A DNA stretch of 35,853 nt. Origin: Anaerolineae bacterium (GTDB lineage Bacteria; Chloroflexota; Anaerolineae; JAFGEY01). This document shows, piece after piece, positions 34,513 to 35,853 of the stretch. Below the pieces are notes generated by a model. It saw nothing but the letters and a program-made list of their open reading frames with translations, ran no database searches and was not told the DNA's origin. The translations under genes and the position numbers were made by a program. Numbering within the stretch: the stretch's first letter is position 1; each line of letters starts with the position of its first letter. The stretch spans positions 1 to 35,853 of the forward strand of contig JAFGIE010000111.1 in the NCBI GenBank assembly GCA_016929775.1, given 5' to 3'.

Positions 34513-35853
34513 TCAAGCAGAGCGGCGTGGATCCGCCGGCAGCGCCATGTCGTCTTCGCTCACCAGTCGACCCATCTTTTGCAGCTCGCGGCGGGCGCCG
34601 TGGAGTAGGTGTGAGAGCGCGACTTGCTGGCCATCTGCTGCAGCCAAGTAAGCGGCGCTGACGATGATGTTGCGGATGTTGCCGCCAGACAGCCTGAACC
34701 GCCGCGCCAGCAAGCCAAAGTCAAGGTCTGCGCTGCGCGGCACGTCTGGAGGAAAGAGCGTGCGCCAGATGCGCTCTCTGTACTCCTCCTCGGGAAAGGG
34801 AAAGTGCACCGAGAACTGGAGCCGCCGGGTAAACGCCTCGTCGAGGTTGGCGCGCAGGTTGGTTGCCAAGATGGCGACCCCGTCATAGATCTCCATGCGC
34901 TGCAAGAGGTAGCTGATCTCGATATTCGCGTAGCGGTCATGTGCGTCACGGACCTCTGAGCGCTTGCCAAAGATCGCGTCTGCTTCGTCAAAGAAGAGGA
35001 TGGCGTTGCTGGTCTGTGCTTCCTCAAAGATGCGCTCGAGGTTCTTTTCGGTCTCACCGATGTACTTGCTGACGACCGTGGAAAGATCGATCTTGAACAA
35101 GTCGAGGCCCAGCTCGTCAGCGATCACCTCGGCAGCCATCGTCTTGCCGGTGCCGGGAGGACCGGCAAAGAGCACGGTCACGCCAGAGCTGGATGCGAGT
35201 TTGCGTCCAAGGCCCCACTCGTCGAGGACGAGTGGACGGCCCCGGATCGTGTCGACGATCTCGTGCAGGAGCGTGAGCTGGTCCGGCGGCAGGATGATGT
35301 CGGACCACGTGTAGCGAGGCACGATCTTGCGCGCGAGGGCAGCCAACCCGGGGTTAGAGTAGGCGCGTGCGGCGGCAAAGAGGTCGTCCACGCATAGAGG
35401 TCGACCCGCCTGTGCTGCGGCGTTCTGCGCCGATGCGACGGCGTCGACGATCCGTCCCGCGGTAAGCGCGAACTGCCCGGCGAGTGCGTCCAGCCGAAGG
35501 GATGACTCGGCTGAGCGCGGGCCGACCAAGTGTGTCCAGAGTTGAAGCCGTCGTCCATAGGCGGGCACGGGGAAAGCAACCCAGCGAACAGCGCGGCGCT
35601 CGCTGCCCACCGTCGGGTGCCACGGCTGGTCGCTGACCACGATGCTGGGCCCACGGAAGGCGTAGAGCGCGTCGCAGACACGCCGGGGCGGGGCTGCGTC
35701 ATCGTTCAGAAGCACGTCCCAGCCCTGTACGCAGGCTACCGCTTGCACGAGCGTAGCATCGCGCAGGCACAGCCGCAGCGCCTCTTGCGGCGAGCCGTCG
35801 CTTGCCGCGACATCCGCCAGGTGCACGTGGATCAGTGGACGACCCAATCCGGC
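34513..35853 (-). CDS. AAA+ ATPase of eCIS (Afp15-like), N terminus outside window
   Basis: The frame is open to the right edge, so the first residues are missing; 446 are visible. After a helical N-terminal domain come Walker A GPPGTGKT (about 35145-35168), Walker B ILFFDEADAIF (about 34980-35010), sensor 1 ILATNLRANLDEAF, an arginine finger in TRRLQF and sensor 2 SGGNIRNI. This matches the AAA+ ATPases that sit in eCIS clusters and are needed for particle assembly or handling (Afp15/Pvc15). Family members are usually 600-750 residues, so roughly a third may be missing. It lies 46 nt upstream of the DUF4157 gene and is the first visible gene of the train. A TTG at 35847 is not taken as the start. 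Confidence 0.92.
   Translation of the reverse strand, partial: AGLGRPLIHVHLADVAASDGSPQEALRLCLRDATLVQAVACVQGWDVLLNDDAAPPRRVCDALYAFRGPSIVVSDQPWHPTVGSERRAVRWVAFPVPAYGRRLQLWTHLVGPRSAESSLRLDALAGQFALTAGRIVDAVASAQNAAAQAGRPLCVDDLFAAARAYSNPGLAALARKIVPRYTWSDIILPPDQLTLLHEIVDTIRGRPLVLDEWGLGRKLASSSGVTVLFAGPPGTGKTMAAEVIADELGLDLFKIDLSTVVSKYIGETEKNLERIFEEAQTSNAILFFDEADAIFGKRSEVRDAHDRYANIEISYLLQRMEIYDGVAILATNLRANLDEAFTRRLQFSVHFPFPEEEYRERIWRTLFPPDVPRSADLDFGLLARRFRLSGGNIRNIIVSAAYLAAADGQQVALSHLLHGARRELQKMGRLVSEDDMALPADPRRSA

Overview
The window looks like a chromosomal segment from a GC-rich bacterium, most likely a Chloroflexota member. The taxonomic hints are indirect: a YLPLVYRN-type motif in a giant secreted protein (a motif I associate with Chloroflexota extracellular proteins), many FG-GAP, PD40 and DUF11 modules, Thr-Pro-rich linkers, and the GC-rich base use. 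No 16S, tRNA or other phylogenetic marker is present, so this is inference.

Almost the whole window is one minus-strand gene train read from right to left, with gaps mostly under 100 nt and several start/stop overlaps. It encodes an extracellular contractile injection system (eCIS, the Afp/PVC-like phage-tail family). In transcription order: AAA+ ATPase (Afp15-like, cut by the right edge), a DUF4157 eCIS-core protein with a Glu-rich tandem repeat, a DUF4255 tail-terminator/cap protein (Afp16-like), one sheath protein, the main tube protein, a small tail-assembly-chaperone-like pair, two further tube paralogues, a 959-residue Pro/Ala/Ser-rich protein, a LysM hub protein (Afp7-like), a VgrG/gp27-gp5-like spike, a PAAR tip, a gp25 wedge protein, a baseplate J/gp6-like protein, a tail protein I-like wedge protein and a DUF4159 protein.

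The train continues without a clear break into genes not typical of a classical eCIS: a SAM-dependent (probable protein-lysine) methyltransferase, an FHA protein, a VWA/Ig-like membrane protein, an FHA-TM-Ig-like membrane protein, a 2,666-residue secreted multi-domain protein, and an arylsulfotransferase-like beta-propeller overlapping it by 4 nt. They could form an envelope docking or display module for the particle, but that is inference from order and topology. The left edge carries the 3' end of a convergent MFS transporter gene.

The most striking signal is in the tail-chaperone region (29494-30023). The 122-codon frame ends just after a G-GGG-GGA heptamer, followed two bases later by a perfect 10-bp stem (plus 5 more inner pairs). 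The overlapping -1 frame encodes a DUF6760-like 55-residue domain with no ATG, GTG or TTG codon anywhere. This is what a programmed -1 frameshift would look like, as in the lambda G/GT and P2 E/E' tail chaperone genes, and its position after sheath and tube matches the P2 order. Other notable points are the unusual protein in the tape-measure position, a C-terminal motif shared between that protein and one tube paralogue, paired hairpins between the tube and chaperone genes, and a 12-bp inverted repeat in the 194-nt sheath leader. No tRNA, rRNA, CRISPR array or insertion sequence was seen.
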